Assembly (NCBI GenBank): GCA_016867055.1
Contig: VGKN01000069.1
Coordinates: forward strand, 1 to 7,548
Origin: Candidatus Omnitrophota bacterium
GTDB lineage: Bacteria > Omnitrophota > Koll11 > VGKN01
DNA: 7,548 nt
Direction: 5' to 3'
Part shown: piece after piece, positions 6,063-7,548 of the stretch
Position numbering within the stretch: the first letter of the stretch is position 1
Layout of the letters: every line of letters begins with the position of its first letter
Position numbers and translations under genes: made by a program
Notes under the pieces: generated by a model
Database searches by the model: none
What the model was told of the DNA's origin: nothing
The model's input: the letters and a program-made list of their open reading frames with translations, nothing else

Positions 6063-6200
6063 TCCCTAGCAGAAATCCACGGGCTATCCCTCAACTATGC
6101 TCGGGATGGTGAGTATAGACGAACCAAAGCCTGCGGGATGAATACTATATTACTTTTTCTGCTCGGGAGGGAGCCTCGGACTTTAGTCCGAGCGGGCTCC
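6063..6200 (+). promoter_or_regulatory. Candidate structured leader RNA upstream of pilT
   Basis: The 188-191 base gap before pilT is richer in G+C than its surroundings and dense in inverted repeats. A long closing stem pairs 6063-6075 with 6156-6168 (TCCC and AGCAGAAA against TTTCTGCT and GGGA, one T/C mismatch). Inside, CTATGCTC (6095-6102) pairs with GAGTATAG (6111-6118, one G-U). Its loop holds GGGAT, which can pair back to ATCCC at 6086-6090, a possible pseudoknot. GTATAG (6113-6118) could instead pair with CTATAT (6145-6150). A strong hairpin follows at 6170-6200. TGCTCGGGA occurs at 6098-6106 and 6160-6168. This layout resembles an aptamer plus switch, but it matches no riboswitch class I can name; a repeated palindromic element is the alternative. 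No open frame of note lies here. Confidence 0.45.
6170..6200 (+). other. Strong hairpin 31 bases before pilT
   Basis: CTCGGAC (6175-6181) and GTCCGAG (6186-6192) form a 7-bp stem around a TTTA loop. GGAGC (6170-6174) and GCTCC (6196-6200) extend it past a three-base bulge (6193-6195). No T-run follows, so it is not a standard intrinsic terminator on either strand. CCGAGC at 6188-6193 could pair instead with GCTCGG at 6161-6166, which would open both this hairpin and the closing stem of the leader. Confidence 0.7.
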
Positions 6201-6223
6201 ACTAAAAACATATTATACGACTT

Positions 6224-6228
6224 GGAGG
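6224..6228 (+). promoter_or_regulatory. Ribosome binding site of pilT
   Basis: GGAGG is three bases before the ATG at 6232 and six before the ATG at 6235. The spacing favours 6235 as the start. It is among the clearest SDs in the window, fitting the only pilus gene here that does not begin inside its neighbour. Confidence 0.75.
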
Positions 6229-6234
6229 TTAATG

Positions 6235-7299
6235 ATGATTGAGATGAATCAGGTATTTGAGATGTGTGTCAATAAAAATGCCTCTGATATCCATCTTTGC
6301 GTGGGGAGGCCTCCTGCCTTAAGGATTAACGGGCAGCTTGAGGATTTAAGTTATGAGCCTTTGATAGCTTCGGATACCGAACGACTTATGAAGTCTATTG
6401 CCTCTGATGAACATCAGAATAGGCTAAGACAAACCGGGACAGCAGAATTCGGTTTAGCCTTTGGAGACATTGCAAGATTTAGGGCATCTATCTACAGGCA
6501 GAAAGGCGTATATGGATTGTGTTTCAGAATGATTCCGTCCAAGCTCTTTAGCTTTGAAGATATAGGAATTCCCTCACTCATAAAGACCTTACTTAATAAA
6601 CCACGAGGGCTTATTCTCGTAACAGGTCCTACGGGAAGTGGAAAGACTACTACATTAGCTACAATGATTGATTATATAAATGTTAATCATTCTCGCCATA
6701 TTATAACAATAGAAGACCCTATAGAGTATTACCATACCCATAAGAAGTCTATTGTAACCCAAAGGGAGGTAGGTATTGATGTTCCTTCTTTTTCAGATGC
6801 GGTGATTAGGTCGTTAAGACAAAATCCAGATGTAATCCTCGTAGGTGAGATGCGCGACCTTGCCACGATTGAAGCGGCTATAACTGCTGCTGAGACAGGT
6901 CATCTGGTGTTAGCAACGCTACATACCACCTCTGCAGCAAAAACAGTGGATAGGATAATAGAGGTATTCCCTGTTAATCAACAGGAACAAATAAGGATAC
7001 AGTTGTCTACATCTATACTTGCAGTAATATGTCAGCAGTTACTGGTGAGGGCAAGTGGTCAAGGTAGAATAGCATGCTTTGAGATTATGGTTATAACCTC
7101 ATCAATACAAAATCTCATAAGGGAGAAAAAGACATATAATATTACCTCAGATATCCAGACTGGCGGTAGATATGGAATGAAGACCTTTGATGCATATCTG
7201 GCAGAACTTTATAGAAAGGGTCTTGTTACTTTTGAAACTGCCTTAGAAAAGGCTTTTGACCCAGAACACTTCAAACTTCAATTTAAAACAGAACAATAA
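6235..7299 (+). CDS. pilT: Type IV pilus retraction ATPase PilT
   Basis: PilT is the cytoplasmic hexameric motor that depolymerises pili for twitching motility and DNA uptake. Counting from Met at 6235 (354 residues), the N-terminal PAS-like domain has NASDIHLCVGRPPALRINGQL (15-35). The RecA core has Walker A GPTGSGKT (131-138), Asp box ITIEDPIEY (157-165), Walker B region VILVGEMRD (200-208) and His box TGHLVLATLHTTS (221-233). The C-terminal PilT region has SIQNLIREKK, a form of the AIRNLIRE motif needed for retraction, and IQTGGRYGMKTFD. The PilB zinc cysteines are absent and the length is normal for PilT. PilU is possible but less likely. ATGs at 6232 and 6235 compete; spacing from GGAGG favours the second. 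A possible structured leader precedes the gene, and its stop overlaps the next gene by one base. Confidence 0.95.
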   Translation: MIEMNQVFEMCVNKNASDIHLCVGRPPALRINGQLEDLSYEPLIASDTERLMKSIASDEHQNRLRQTGTAEFGLAFGDIARFRASIYRQKGVYGLCFRMIPSKLFSFEDIGIPSLIKTLLNKPRGLILVTGPTGSGKTTTLATMIDYINVNHSRHIITIEDPIEYYHTHKKSIVTQREVGIDVPSFSDAVIRSLRQNPDVILVGEMRDLATIEAAITAAETGHLVLATLHTTSAAKTVDRIIEVFPVNQQEQIRIQLSTSILAVICQQLLVRASGQGRIACFEIMVITSSIQNLIREKKTYNITSDIQTGGRYGMKTFDAYLAELYRKGLVTFETALEKAFDPEHFKLQFKTEQ

Positions 7300-7548
7300 T
7301 GGAGAGACAATTAAAACGCATCCAACTTGGAAAACTATTGCTTGAAAAAGGGCTTATAAATCTAAGTCAACTTGAAATAGCCCTTGAGGAACAAAAACAA
7401 AGGGGAAAACCCTTGGGCAGGACTCTGATAGAGCTGGGTTTTGTCAAAGAACAGGATGTCCTGGATGTTTTGGGCATGCAGGCAGGTATAAGATTGATAA
7501 ATCTTGATGAGATTGAAATACCAAAGGAGGTTATTGAGAAGATTCCTC
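7299..7548 (+). CDS. Second PilB/GspE-family ATPase, N-terminal MshEN domain only (cut by window end)
   Basis: An open frame starts at the ATG sharing one base with the pilT stop (TAATG) and runs off the window, giving 83 residues. It contains two half-repeats typical of the MshEN / GspE_N domain: LGKLLLEKGLINLSQLEIAL (10-29) and LGRTLIELGFVKEQDVLDVL (38-57 region), then NLDEIEIPKEVIEKIP, where family members usually have a conserved hydrophobic-Pro segment. This domain heads PilB, GspE and MshE ATPases and binds c-di-GMP in some of them; here the RLG signatures read QLG and PLG, closer to consensus than in the upstream PilB-type gene. The start is inferred from the coupling and from where the domain begins. 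The catalytic core is outside the window, so an ATPase is inferred; a stand-alone MshEN protein is possible. Confidence 0.8.
   Translation, partial: MERQLKRIQLGKLLLEKGLINLSQLEIALEEQKQRGKPLGRTLIELGFVKEQDVLDVLGMQAGIRLINLDEIEIPKEVIEKIP

Noticed and set aside
6060..6170. Canonical c-di-GMP-I (GEMM) riboswitch
   Set aside because: Only a short, gapped resemblance to the GEMM core is present; the upstream core and the GAAA tetraloop/receptor arrangement are not found.
6170..6210. Intrinsic terminator after the pilB-type gene
   Set aside because: The hairpin is strong but is followed by ACTAAAAACA, not a T-run, and the minus strand has no T-run in the right place.
1..7548. CRISPR array, tRNA, rRNA, insertion sequence or att site
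   Set aside because: I found no spaced direct repeats of CRISPR type, no cloverleaf, no rRNA motifs and no transposase or integrase in any frame.

Overview
The window is a dense, one-strand (+) stretch of bacterial chromosome that is visibly AT-rich, with arginine written mostly as AGA/AGG and many ATA isoleucines. Genes overlap or nearly touch. Type IV pilus ATPases, a bactofilin and nickel-pincer cofactor genes together suggest an uncultivated, probably Gram-negative bacterium. A candidate phylum such as Omnitrophota is possible, but that is a guess from gene style and not a proven placement.

Layout. (1) Positions 2-742 hold the 3' two thirds of tsaD (tRNA t6A modification), overlapped by an MgtC/SapB-family membrane protein gene (717-1379). 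(2) A short spacer (1380-1458) carries four heptamer repeats plus an inverted copy. (3) A translationally coupled pair follows: a bactofilin fused to a C-terminal excisionase/MerR-like helix-turn-helix (1459-2013), then a 100-residue protein with the same kind of HTH and a C-terminal membrane anchor (2010-2312). (4) One base later comes larB (2314-3066), and after a 111-base AT-rich gap larC (3178-4371), two of the three enzymes that build the nickel-pincer nucleotide. (5) The pilB-type extension ATPase gene (4364-6043) overlaps the end of larC. A 188-191 base spacer follows, rich in inverted repeats and possibly a structured leader RNA. Then come pilT (6235-7299) and, overlapping its stop codon by one base, the start of a second GspE/PilB-family ATPase that runs off the window (7299-7548).

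How the parts may work together. PilB-type ATPases power pilus extension (or type II secretion) and PilT powers retraction, so the right half looks like a type IV pilus operon. The bactofilin-HTH and HTH-membrane proteins could form a cytoskeleton-to-membrane module, by analogy with RodZ/MreB, perhaps for placing polar machinery. That link is inference. LarB/LarC appear to be housed in the same transcript without an obvious functional link to pili; LarE and a LarA-type enzyme are not in the window.

The points most worth a second look are the bactofilin-HTH / HTH-membrane pair, the structured spacer before pilT with its mutually exclusive stems, and a LarC that lacks the family's usual HxHE motif.
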